The translations under genes were made by a program, and so were the position numbers. 64,000 nucleotides of DNA from an uncultured bacterium (GTDB taxonomy: Bacteria > Bacillota > Clostridia > Oscillospirales > Ruminococcaceae), in contig CAJMLV010000001.1 of NCBI GenBank assembly GCA_905214345.1, positions 67,839-131,838 of the forward strand. The letters are read 5' to 3'. Below, piece after piece: positions 40,056 through 47,525 of this stretch. Below the pieces are notes generated by a model. That model saw only the letters and a list, made by a program, of their open reading frames with translations, had not been told where the DNA came from and did not search any database. Each line of letters opens with the position of its first letter. Positions within the stretch are counted from its first letter, which is position 1.

Positions 40056-42311
40056 ATGGCAAAGAAACGTGAAAAGAAACAGGCGCCTGCCCGCCCCCAG
40101 CTGGGCGATAACGTCGAGATTCTCTCGGCGGGCGAGGTGATCGAAAGCCCGATCACTCAGACGCTGGAAACCAACTATATGCCTTACGCGATGAGCGTCA
40201 TCGTTTCCCGCGCCTTGCCGGAGATCGACGGCTTCAAGCCCGCCCACCGCAAACTGCTGTACACCATGTACGGCATGGGCCTGCTCAAAGGGGCCCGCAC
40301 CAAGAGCGCCAACATCGTGGGCAGTACCATGCACCTGAACCCCCACGGTGACGCCGCAATCTACGACACCATGGTGCGTATGGGCCGTTCCAACGAAAGC
40401 CTGCTGGTACCTTTCGTGGACTCCAAGGGTAACTTCGGTAAAGCGTACAGCCGTGATATGGCCTACGCCGCCGCCCGTTACACCGAAGCCAAGCTGGAAC
40501 CGGTGTGCGAGGAACTGTTCCGGGACATCGACAAGGACACCGTGGACTTTGTGCCCAACTACGACGGCACCACCACCGAACCCACCCTGCTGCCGGTGAC
40601 GTTCCCCACCATCCTGGCCAACAACACCCTGGGCATCGCTGTCGGCATGGCGTCCAACATCTGCTCCTTCAACCTGACCGAGCTGTGCAACGCCACCATC
40701 GCCCTGATGAAGGACGAAAATGCCGACCTGATGCAGCTTCTGCCTGCCCCCGACTTTGTGGGCGGCGGCAGCATCCTGTATGATGCTGCCGAAATGCGCA
40801 ACGTGCTGGAAAACGGCCGGGGCAGCATCCGCGTCCGGGCTGTGTGGGCCTACGACAAGGAAAACAACTGCATCGACATCACCCGCATCCCGCCTACCAC
40901 CACGGTGGAAGCCATCATGGACAAGATTACCGAGCTGGTCAAGGCAGGCAAGATCCGGGAAATCAACGATATGCGTGACGAGACCGACCTCAACGGTCTC
41001 AAGCTCACCATCGACCTCAAGCGCGGCCAGGACCCGGACAAACTCATGGCCCGGCTGTTCAAGGCCACCCCGCTGGAAGATTCCTTCGCCTGCAACTTCA
41101 ACCTGCTCATCGGCGGCCAGCCCCGTGTGCTGGGCGTGCGGGAGATCCTGCTGGAATGGGCGGCTTTCCGCGCCGAGTGTGTCCGCCGCCGCACCTATTA
41201 CGACCTGCAGGGCAAGCAGAAGCGTCTGCACCTGCTGCGCGGCCTTTCCGCCATCCTGCTGGACATTGACAAGGCCATCCGCATCGTGCGGGAAACCGCT
41301 GAGGAGAGCGAGGTCGTCCCTAACCTGATGATCGGCTTCGGCATCGACGAGGTCCAGGCCGAGTATGTGGCCGAAATCAAGCTGCGCCATCTCAACCGGG
41401 AATACATCCTCAAACGTACCGAGGAGATCGAGGAGCTGGAAGAAGCCATCGCCGACCTGGAGGACATCCTCAAGCGTCCTGCCCGCATCAACAAGATCAT
41501 CATGAACGAGCTGTCCGAGGCAGCCAAGAAATACGGCAAGCCTCGCCGGTGCGAGATCCTCTACGACCTGCCTGAAGAATCCGCCGAGGATGTGCAGGAA
41601 GAGATCCCCGATTACCCCGTACATCTCTTCTTCACTCGGGAAGGCTACTTCAAGAAGATCACCCCCCAGAGTCTGCGCATGTCCGGGGAACAGAAGCTCA
41701 AGGACGGCGACGAGGTGGCCTTCACCTGCGAATCCACCAACAGCGCCGAGCTGCTCTTCTTCACCAACCACGCCCAGGTCTACAAGACCCGCGCCGCGGA
41801 CTTCTCCGACTCCAAAGCCAGCGTGCTGGGTGATTATGTGGCTTCCACTCTCGGTATGGACGATGGGGAAGTGCCCATCTTCATGACGGTCACCACCGAT
41901 TACAGCGGCCACATGTTCTTCTTCTTCCAGAACGGCAAGTGCGCCAAGGTGCCCCTGACCAGCTACCAGACCAAGCAGAACCGCCGCAAGCTTCTCAAGG
42001 CGTACAGCGACAAGGCAGAACTGGCCGCCATCCTTCACCTCACCGAGGAGCAGGAACTGGCTATCTTCGTCAATGCCGGGCCCGCCACCACCCGGCTGCT
42101 GCTGGCGGGCAGCGCCCTCATCCCCGAAAAGACCACCCGCGATACCGCCGGTGTCAATGTGGTCAACCTGAAAAAGAACGCCCGCATCCAGCGGGTGCGT
42201 CCCGCCGCCGGGCTGGAACTCAACGATCCCCACCGGTATCGCGTGCGCACCTTGCCTGCCGCCGGTGCCCTGCTCAAGGAAACCGACAGCGTGGAGCAGA
42301 TGACCCTGTAA
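40056..42311 (+). CDS. parC: Type IIA topoisomerase A subunit, divergent (ParC/GyrA-like)
   Basis: A 751-residue DNA-cleaving subunit. The winged-helix part is recognisable in YAMSVIVSRALPEIDGFKPA and HPHGDAAIYDTMVRMG-like NPHGDAAIYDTMVRMG. The active-site Tyr is in AAARYTEAKL. The tower and coiled-coil region follow (EEIEELEEAIADLEDILKRP), then a C-terminal part with three to four beta-pinwheel-like blades and no GyrA box, which argues against gyrase supercoiling and for decatenation. The quinolone-region residue following GDAA is Ile, not the usual Ser. The parC name is by analogy. Confidence 0.8.
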   Translation: MAKKREKKQAPARPQLGDNVEILSAGEVIESPITQTLETNYMPYAMSVIVSRALPEIDGFKPAHRKLLYTMYGMGLLKGARTKSANIVGSTMHLNPHGDAAIYDTMVRMGRSNESLLVPFVDSKGNFGKAYSRDMAYAAARYTEAKLEPVCEELFRDIDKDTVDFVPNYDGTTTEPTLLPVTFPTILANNTLGIAVGMASNICSFNLTELCNATIALMKDENADLMQLLPAPDFVGGGSILYDAAEMRNVLENGRGSIRVRAVWAYDKENNCIDITRIPPTTTVEAIMDKITELVKAGKIREINDMRDETDLNGLKLTIDLKRGQDPDKLMARLFKATPLEDSFACNFNLLIGGQPRVLGVREILLEWAAFRAECVRRRTYYDLQGKQKRLHLLRGLSAILLDIDKAIRIVRETAEESEVVPNLMIGFGIDEVQAEYVAEIKLRHLNREYILKRTEEIEELEEAIADLEDILKRPARINKIIMNELSEAAKKYGKPRRCEILYDLPEESAEDVQEEIPDYPVHLFFTREGYFKKITPQSLRMSGEQKLKDGDEVAFTCESTNSAELLFFTNHAQVYKTRAADFSDSKASVLGDYVASTLGMDDGEVPIFMTVTTDYSGHMFFFFQNGKCAKVPLTSYQTKQNRRKLLKAYSDKAELAAILHLTEEQELAIFVNAGPATTRLLLAGSALIPEKTTRDTAGVNVVNLKKNARIQRVRPAAGLELNDPHRYRVRTLPAAGALLKETDSVEQMTL

Positions 42312-42353
42312 GGGAAAAAGCCTGTTTTTGCAGAAACCACGCCAAAATTTAAC

Positions 42354-42382
42354 TTGCAATTCATAGCGGGGTGTGGTATAGT
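42354..42382 (+). promoter_or_regulatory. secG promoter
   Basis: TTGCAA at 42354-42359, 17-bp spacer, TATAGT at 42377-42382. Confidence 0.78.
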
Positions 42383-42416
42383 ATATCCTGCATGAGACTT
42401 TGAAGGAGTGCTACAA

Positions 42417-42662
42417 ATGGGAATCTATGAAATCGTGTTCGGCGTGATCCTGATCATTGCCTGCCTGCTGATCATTGTGTTCACCCTGGCCCAGGAGCAG
42501 AAGGGCCGCGGCCTGTCCAGCGCCATCATGGGCGACAACAGCTTTATGGCTGCCGGCCGTGAGCGCGGTCTGGATGCCAAGCTGGCCAAGTTCACCAAGA
42601 TCCTGGGCGCTGTGTTCCTGATCGCTGCGCTGGTTGTCAGCGTTGTGAGTGCCCGCCTGTAA
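42417..42662 (+). CDS. secG: Preprotein translocase subunit SecG
   Basis: An 81-residue two-helix subunit of the SecYEG channel. The first helix (EIVFGVILIIACLLIIVFTLA) is followed by the conserved QEQKGRGLSSAIMGDNSF loop, with the second helix near the C-terminus (ILGAVFLIAALVVSVVS). ATG 42417 has GAAGGAG nine bases upstream. SecG next to rnr is the common Firmicutes order. Confidence 0.93.
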   Translation: MGIYEIVFGVILIIACLLIIVFTLAQEQKGRGLSSAIMGDNSFMAAGRERGLDAKLAKFTKILGAVFLIAALVVSVVSARL

Positions 42663-42673
42663 TCCATTTGACG

Positions 42674-42708
42674 AAAAACGGCCCGCCGAACCATGCGGGC
42701 CGTTTTTT
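42674..42708 (+). terminator. Terminator of secG
   Basis: AAAAACGGCCCGC (42674-42686) pairs with GCGGGCCGTTTTT (42695-42707) and runs into further T. Confidence 0.9.
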
Positions 42709-42736
42709 ATGGGAAAAAGTATAACGTATAAGGTTT

Positions 42737-42780
42737 TGCGGGCACGGCCCGCAGGGAAGGGCCCCGCCGGCCGGCGGGGC
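42737..42780 (+). promoter_or_regulatory. Paired GC hairpins in the rnr leader
   Basis: TGCGGGC-ACG-GCCCGCA (42737-42753) is followed by a perfect 20-bp palindrome GCCCCGCCGGCCGGCGGGGC (42761-42780), ending 12 bases before the GGAGGAG ribosome site of rnr. No T run follows. Possible post-transcriptional control. Confidence 0.55.
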
Positions 42781-42805
42781 GACGTCAGGGAGGAGTAAAT
42801 ACCAG

Positions 42806-44926
42806 ATGACACCATTGCAGAAAAACATTCTCAACGCCGTCAAGCGGCGTCCTCACACGCTGCGGGAACTGCAGAACAACCTGCAGGTGGACAACACCCG
42901 CCTGCGCAGCACCGTGTCCGGCATGGTGGCCACCGGCCTGCTGACCGTGCGTGACGGCCAGTATGCCCCCGGTCTTGCCACCATCGAAAACGAAGCCGCC
43001 CCCGCAGGCATCCCCTGCACCCTGGTCAAGCTGGCAGCCCGCTTCGGCTTTGCCGCCCGGGACGACGGCACCGGCGACATCTTCATTCCCGGCCGGGCGC
43101 TGCACGGCGCCATGCCTCACGACAAGATCCTGGTCAAGCTGTTTGAGCGCCCCCGTGTGGAGGGCAGCGCCGAAGGCGAAGTCCTTGAGGTGACCCAGCC
43201 CCACAACAGCTTTGCAGGCACCGTCACCATGACTGATGACGGTCGCATGGCGGTGGAACCCGACGGCTGCCGGGATGTGCGTATCATTCTGGACAAGGGC
43301 CAGCTGAACGGCGCCCAGCTGGGGGATAAGGTGGGCGCTGTGCTCACCGGCCGCGGCGGTCGTCACATGGACCATCGTGCCGCCGTCACCGAGCGCTTCG
43401 GTTCCTCCGACTACGCCAGTGAGTGCGCCAAGGCCATCCTCTACGGTCGGGATGTGCGCCAGGAATTCCCCGATGAGGTCCTGCAGGAGGCATCCGCCTA
43501 CGACAACGCCCAGATCGACCCCGCCGAAGCCGCCCGCCGCATGGACCTGCGCGGCCTGCCCATCTTCACCATCGACAGCGCCGAGACCAAGGACATTGAC
43601 GACGCCATCAGCTTGATGCGCCTGCAGACCGGCGGCTATGAACTGGGGGTCCATATCGCCGATGTCAGCCACTATGTCCGCCCGGATACCGCTCTGGACA
43701 AGGAAGCTTTTGAGCGTGCCACCAGCATCTATTACGCCGACAAGGTCATCCCCATGCTGCCCCAGCAGCTCTCCAACGGCATCTGCAGCCTGAACGAAGG
43801 GGAAGACCGCCTGGCTTTCTCCTGCCTGATGCGCCTGGACGAGAAGGGCAACATCCACGGCTACCAGTTCGTCAAGACGGTGATCCGCAGCCGGGTCAAG
43901 GGCGTGTACAAGGAGATCAACGCCCTGCTGGACGGCACCGCCGGCCAGGAACTGCAGGATAAGTACAGCGAAGTGCTGGCTCAGCTGCCTTTGATGAATG
44001 AGCTGTATGAGAAGCGCCTGGCCCTGCGCCGGGAACGGGGCGCCATGGAGATCGAATCCGATGAAGCCAAGCTGGTCATGGATGAGAACGGCCGCTGTGT
44101 GGACATCGTCAAGCGCAGCCGCGGTGTGTCCGAGTGCATGATCGAGGAGTTCATGCTGCTGGCCAACCAATGCGCCGCCAACGCCGGCCGTACCCACCGG
44201 GTGCCCTTCGTCTACCGTGTGCATGAAGCCCCCGACGCCGAGAAGATGGAGAAGCTGCGTGCAACCCTGAAAGCCTGCGGCCTGCATCCCGTGTTCAAGG
44301 GCGAGATTCCCACTCAGCTGGAACTCTCCGCCCTGCTGGACGAAGCCCGGGACACCCCCGTGCGCATCCCGGTGCATACGGGTGTTTTGCGCAGCATGCA
44401 GAAAGCCCGTTACAGCCCCGAACCTCTGGGTCACTACGGCCTGGTGCTGAAAGATTACGCCCACTTTACCAGCCCCATCCGCCGGTATCCCGACCTGGCC
44501 ATCCATCGCATCCTCACCGATATGCTGGTGGGTGCGCCCCATGAACGGCTGGTCAAGAACTACACCGACTTTGCGGCCCGTTCCAGTGAGCAGTCCAGCC
44601 AGAAGGAAACCGCCGCCGTGCGCATCGAGCGCGACGTGGAAGACCTGTACAAGGCCGAGTATATGCACAGCCATCTGGGCGAAGTGTACACCGGTACTGT
44701 CTCCGGTATCACCGCCCGCGGCGTCTTTGTGGCCCTGGACAACACGGTGGAAGGCTTTGTGCCCGCCGCCCAGCTCTGCAAGGGCGAAGCCGCCGTTACC
44801 GAGGGTGTCAGCATGACCGATCCTCTCACCGGCCGCACCTGGATGATGGGTACCCCCATTCAGGTCAAAGTGGCCGGCGCCGATGTGGCTCTGGGCCGTA
44901 TCGACTTCGAATTCATGCCCCAGTAA
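42806..44926 (+). CDS. rnr: Ribonuclease R
   Basis: A 706-residue processive 3'-5' exoribonuclease that degrades structured RNA and takes part in tmRNA-linked decay. An N-terminal winged helix (LQKNILNAVKRRPHTLRELQ) is followed by cold-shock domains, the RNB catalytic domain with FTIDSAETKDIDDAISL (the Asp metal ligands), HIADVSHYVRP and FTSPIRRYPDLAIHR, and a C-terminal S1 domain (YTGTVSGITARGVFVALDN). GGAGGAG precedes the ATG. smpB does not follow in this window. Confidence 0.95.
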   Translation: MTPLQKNILNAVKRRPHTLRELQNNLQVDNTRLRSTVSGMVATGLLTVRDGQYAPGLATIENEAAPAGIPCTLVKLAARFGFAARDDGTGDIFIPGRALHGAMPHDKILVKLFERPRVEGSAEGEVLEVTQPHNSFAGTVTMTDDGRMAVEPDGCRDVRIILDKGQLNGAQLGDKVGAVLTGRGGRHMDHRAAVTERFGSSDYASECAKAILYGRDVRQEFPDEVLQEASAYDNAQIDPAEAARRMDLRGLPIFTIDSAETKDIDDAISLMRLQTGGYELGVHIADVSHYVRPDTALDKEAFERATSIYYADKVIPMLPQQLSNGICSLNEGEDRLAFSCLMRLDEKGNIHGYQFVKTVIRSRVKGVYKEINALLDGTAGQELQDKYSEVLAQLPLMNELYEKRLALRRERGAMEIESDEAKLVMDENGRCVDIVKRSRGVSECMIEEFMLLANQCAANAGRTHRVPFVYRVHEAPDAEKMEKLRATLKACGLHPVFKGEIPTQLELSALLDEARDTPVRIPVHTGVLRSMQKARYSPEPLGHYGLVLKDYAHFTSPIRRYPDLAIHRILTDMLVGAPHERLVKNYTDFAARSSEQSSQKETAAVRIERDVEDLYKAEYMHSHLGEVYTGTVSGITARGVFVALDNTVEGFVPAAQLCKGEAAVTEGVSMTDPLTGRTWMMGTPIQVKVAGADVALGRIDFEFMPQ

Positions 44927-44941
44927 AATCAGAAAAAGCAA

Positions 44942-44982
44942 GCGCCGCTTTCCCGGTAAGAAGGGAAGGCGGCGCCTTTTTC
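44942..44982 (+). terminator. Terminator of rnr
   Basis: GCGCCGCTTTCCC (44942-44954) pairs with GGGAAGGCGGCGC (44963-44975, one bulge), then CTTTTTC. Confidence 0.85.
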
Positions 44983-45012
44983 TGCCCGTCCGTAAGGACG
45001 GGGAAAAGTATA

Positions 45013-45046
45013 AACAAAAAAACCTTCCGGAAGTTCCGGAAGGTTT
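45013..45046 (-). terminator. Terminator of tRNA-Ser
   Basis: Minus-strand AACCTTCCGG (45045-45036) pairs with CCGGAAGGTT (45030-45021), then TTTTTTGTTT. Confidence 0.88.
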
Positions 45047-45048
45047 TC

Positions 45049-45140
45049 TGGCGGAAAGAGAGGGATTCGAACCCTCGAGGGCTTTCAGGGCCCTACACGA
45101 TTTCCAGTCGTGCGCCTTAGACCAGCTCAGCCATCTTTCC
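45049..45140 (-). tRNA. tRNA-Ser(GGA)
   Basis: A 92-nt type II tRNA with encoded CCA. Acceptor GGAAAGA pairs with TCTTTCC, discriminator G73. The anticodon stem CACGA/TCGTG encloses CTGGAAA (anticodon GGA). A long variable arm (GGGCCCTGAAAGCCC) is present as expected for serine. T loop GTTCGAATC. Confidence 0.96.
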
Positions 45141-45173
45141 ATAGCAGCTCGACAGCGCCGAACTGCAAGAGTT

Positions 45174-45202
45174 ATTATAGCAAGGAAAAGGATACCTGTC
45201 AA
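45174..45202 (-). promoter_or_regulatory. Promoter of tRNA-Ser
   Basis: Minus-strand TTGACA (45202-45197), 17-bp spacer, TATAAT (45179-45174): a full consensus promoter. Confidence 0.92.
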
Positions 45203-45231
45203 GAGTTTTTTTGACTTTTTCCGAACTTTTT

Positions 45232-46020
45232 TCAATGCCGTACAAAACCGCCCAGTTCACCGGAATCGGTCAGGTTCATGGCAAAGGCCTTGCTGCGCAA
45301 AGCGGCGTACAGTTCCGCCATGGTGGCCTGGTAATACGGCTCCAGGAACAGCAGCCCGATGCCCAAGGTCAGGATGCCCAGGATGTACCAGCCCAAAAAG
45401 GAAAGTCCCAGCACAAAGGTGTGCCATTTCTCGCCGTACATCATCTGGCGGCTCAGTTCCATGGCGCGGCGGGTGCTCATATAGGGATTTTCCGCCAGCA
45501 GGTAGGGGACCATCAGGTAGCAGTAACTCCAGTAAATGCCGGGAATCAGAAACAGGAAGAATCCGAGAAAGGTTTTTAAGGTGACCAGAAAACTGACCTT
45601 GACCACATTCAGATAAGGCGTGCGGAATACGGTGGTCGCGGTGCGCAGAGGGGCCGGACTCTGGCGGTTCTCCATGAAATACCGGTTGCGGCCCACGGTC
45701 AGCGGACCGGTGACAAAGGAGACCCACGCCATGGCGATGACGATGGAAATGAGGAGGATCGCCAGAAGGATGATCCACACGATGGTGGGCATCGCCCAAA
45801 GATCATTCAGCGTGATGCCTTGCTGGACGTTGCCTGTCCAGACCTGGCCATGCAGCGTGGTGTCGATGCGGTCTATGCCTTGTTCAAAATAATAGGTGAC
45901 GTTGGTGGAATAACTGCCCACACCCACAATGGTCAGCAGCAGGCAGAGGGCAAAAGCGCGCCAGTATGTGGCGGACAATGCCAGTTTGGCGTTCTGCTTC
46001 AAAAGGGAACAAGTCCACAT
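45232..46020 (-). CDS. DUF975 family membrane protein
   Basis: A 262-residue polytopic membrane protein with about six helices. Family features are visible: LLKQNAKLALSATYWRAF at the N-terminus, the GPLTVGRNRYFMENR segment, and the conserved ENPYMSTRRAMELSRQMMYGEKW, cited here by its core RRAMELSRQMM. The final segment LGILTLGIGLLFLEPYY is typical. AGGAGG lies nine bases before the ATG. DUF975 has no established function; a membrane-integrity role is suspected in the family. It is monocistronic. Confidence 0.85.
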   Translation of the reverse strand: MWTCSLLKQNAKLALSATYWRAFALCLLLTIVGVGSYSTNVTYYFEQGIDRIDTTLHGQVWTGNVQQGITLNDLWAMPTIVWIILLAILLISIVIAMAWVSFVTGPLTVGRNRYFMENRQSPAPLRTATTVFRTPYLNVVKVSFLVTLKTFLGFFLFLIPGIYWSYCYLMVPYLLAENPYMSTRRAMELSRQMMYGEKWHTFVLGLSFLGWYILGILTLGIGLLFLEPYYQATMAELYAALRSKAFAMNLTDSGELGGFVRH

Positions 46021-46188
46021 AAGAAAAGTCCTCCTGGGGGACAGCCCAAAAAGGGGCTGAAAATTTTCTATATTATATCATGGAAAAGCCCGGAGGCCAA
46101 CCCGTGTTTCTGTTTCGGATTTGTAAAAGTACGACCATTCGAAAAAAAGAGGCACAGAAAGAAAAATGCGATTTTTTTCAAAAAAGTG

Positions 46189-46217
46189 TTGACAAAGCGG
46201 CGGTGCCTGTGTATAAT
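46189..46217 (+). promoter_or_regulatory. Promoter of first tRNA-Leu
   Basis: TTGACA (46189-46194), 17-bp spacer, TATAAT (46212-46217): full consensus. Confidence 0.93.
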
Positions 46218-46257
46218 AATATACGTCGCTCGGGAAACGGGCCGACAAACAGAATAT

Positions 46258-46344
46258 GCGGATGTGGCGGAACTGGCAGACGCGCTAGATTCAGGTTCTA
46301 GTTCCCTTAAAAGAGTGTGGGTTCAAATCCCTTCATCCGCACCA
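46258..46344 (+). tRNA. tRNA-Leu(CAG), copy 1
   Basis: An 87-nt type II tRNA with encoded CCA. Acceptor GCGGATG pairs with CATCCGC, discriminator A. Anticodon stem CTAGA/TCTAG encloses TTCAGGT (anticodon CAG, reading CUG). The long variable arm and T loop GTTCAAATC are present. It is preceded by a consensus promoter and followed by its own terminator. Confidence 0.96.
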
Positions 46345-46380
46345 AAATCCCGGACGCAGCAGCGTTCGGGATTTTCTTTT
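46345..46380 (+). terminator. Terminator of first tRNA-Leu
   Basis: AAATCCCGGACGC pairs with GCGTTCGGGATTT (46362-46374, one G-U), then TCTTTT. Confidence 0.88.
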
Positions 46381-46441
46381 GTTTGCTTTTCTGCCGGGGA
46401 AAAATATCGAAAATTTATGCAAGAAGGTTTTCACAAAAGTG

Positions 46442-46470
46442 TTGACAAAACCTGGAATAGTGTGTATAAT
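46442..46470 (+). promoter_or_regulatory. Promoter of second tRNA-Leu
   Basis: TTGACA (46442-46447), 17-bp spacer, TATAAT (46465-46470): full consensus. Confidence 0.93.
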
Positions 46471-46510
46471 AACACTTGTCGCCCGGGAAACCGGCTGACA
46501 AGCTAAATAT

Positions 46511-46597
46511 GCGGATGTGGCGGAACTGGCAGACGCGCTAGATTCAGGTTCTAGTTCCCTTAAAAGAGTGTGGGTTCAAATCCCTTCATCCGCACCA
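46511..46597 (+). tRNA. tRNA-Leu(CAG), copy 2
   Basis: Identical in sequence to the copy at 46258-46344 over all 87 nt, including CCA. It has its own consensus promoter and terminator; the flanks are similar but not identical to those of copy 1. Confidence 0.96.
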
Positions 46598-46633
46598 AAA
46601 TCCCGAACGCGACAGCGTTCGGGATTTTCTTTT
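46598..46633 (+). terminator. Terminator of second tRNA-Leu
   Basis: AAATCCCGAACGC pairs perfectly with GCGTTCGGGATTT (46615-46627), then TCTTTTG. Confidence 0.9.
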
Positions 46634-46685
46634 GCCTCCGCTTGGGCAGGTAAGGAAGATACACCCCAAAAGAAAGAAGGATACC

Positions 46686-47450
46686 ATGTCACCCACAAGA
46701 AAAATCTATGTGACCCGGCTGGCGGGTCGCTGCCTGATCCTGGCTCTGTGTGCCGCCATGTGCGTATACTGGCCGGGCGGGTTTGATGTGCTCAACGGCA
46801 TGAACTTTTTCAAAACACTCTCGCCGCTGCATTTTTTGTGGGTCATCTGGGTGGGGGATATGATCCTGCAGATCTTTCCCATCAAGAACAAGGTACCGCT
46901 TGGCTCCCAGAAACTGTTTGCCAGCCGTTTCCGTCCGATCCGGGAAAAAATCAATTATGAGGCCCTTAAAAGCTATATCGTTGCCACCACCAAGGCAGCG
47001 TACAAGGTATTTTTGATTTGGTGTGTGCTCATTGGCGCCATCGGCTTGCTGTATGCCTTCGGGTTCATCAACAAGATTGCCTTGTTCATGATCTCGGTGT
47101 TCTTTTATGTCTGCGATCTGATCTGTGTTCTGATCTGGTGCCCCTTCCGCCTGATCATGAAGAACCGCTGCTGCACTACCTGCCGCATTTTTAACTGGGA
47201 CCATCTGATGATGTTCTCGCCGCTGATTTTTATGGGCGGATTTTTTGCGGTATCGCTGGTGGTGCTTTCGGTGGCGGCCTGGCTGGTGTGGGAACTGTGC
47301 GTAATGATGTACCCGGAACGCTTCTGGGACCACTCCAACGCGGCCCTGCAGTGCTCTCAGTGCACCGATAAGCTCTGCACCCAGTATTGCCAGAAACTGC
47401 GGTCCGAAAGCAGGGACAACCGCAACAGCCGGGACGGCACGGCGGCCTGA
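46686..47450 (+). CDS. Conserved Cys-rich polytopic membrane protein
   Basis: A 254-residue membrane protein with about five helices (LILALCAAMCVYWPGG; LHFLWVIWVGDMILQIF; VFLIWCVLIGAIGLLYAFGF; ISVFFYVCDLICVLIWC; SPLIFMGGFFAVSLVVLSVAAW). Between helices four and five lies the Cys motif RCCTTCRIFNWDHLMMFSP, and the cytoplasmic C-terminus has CSQCTDKLCTQYC, so a metal site is likely. AAGAAGGA precedes ATG 46686. Similar proteins occur across Clostridia without a known role. It begins just after the second tRNA-Leu terminator. Confidence 0.72.
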   Translation: MSPTRKIYVTRLAGRCLILALCAAMCVYWPGGFDVLNGMNFFKTLSPLHFLWVIWVGDMILQIFPIKNKVPLGSQKLFASRFRPIREKINYEALKSYIVATTKAAYKVFLIWCVLIGAIGLLYAFGFINKIALFMISVFFYVCDLICVLIWCPFRLIMKNRCCTTCRIFNWDHLMMFSPLIFMGGFFAVSLVVLSVAAWLVWELCVMMYPERFWDHSNAALQCSQCTDKLCTQYCQKLRSESRDNRNSRDGTAA

Positions 47451-47477
47451 ACCCGGAATGAAGAATAGGGAAAAACA

Positions 47478-47520
47478 AAACAGCACCGAAATCTCTTGAC
47501 GAGGTTCCGGTGCTGTTTTT
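47478..47520. terminator. Bidirectional terminator between converging genes
   Basis: AACAGCACCGAA (47479-47490) pairs with TTCCGGTGCTGTT (47505-47517, one bulge), with T on the plus side and AAAACAAAA (T on the minus strand) on the other. Confidence 0.87.
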
Positions 47521-47525
47521 CAATA

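Noticed and set aside
42761..42780. Transposon end or protein-binding repeat element
   Set aside because: A single 20-bp palindrome without flanking duplication or transposase; its position before the rnr ribosome site fits a leader hairpin better.
45820..46506. ORFs running through the tRNA-Leu genes
   Set aside because: Open by chance across tRNA, promoter and terminator; the two tandem units produce repeated peptide segments that only reflect the tRNA duplication.
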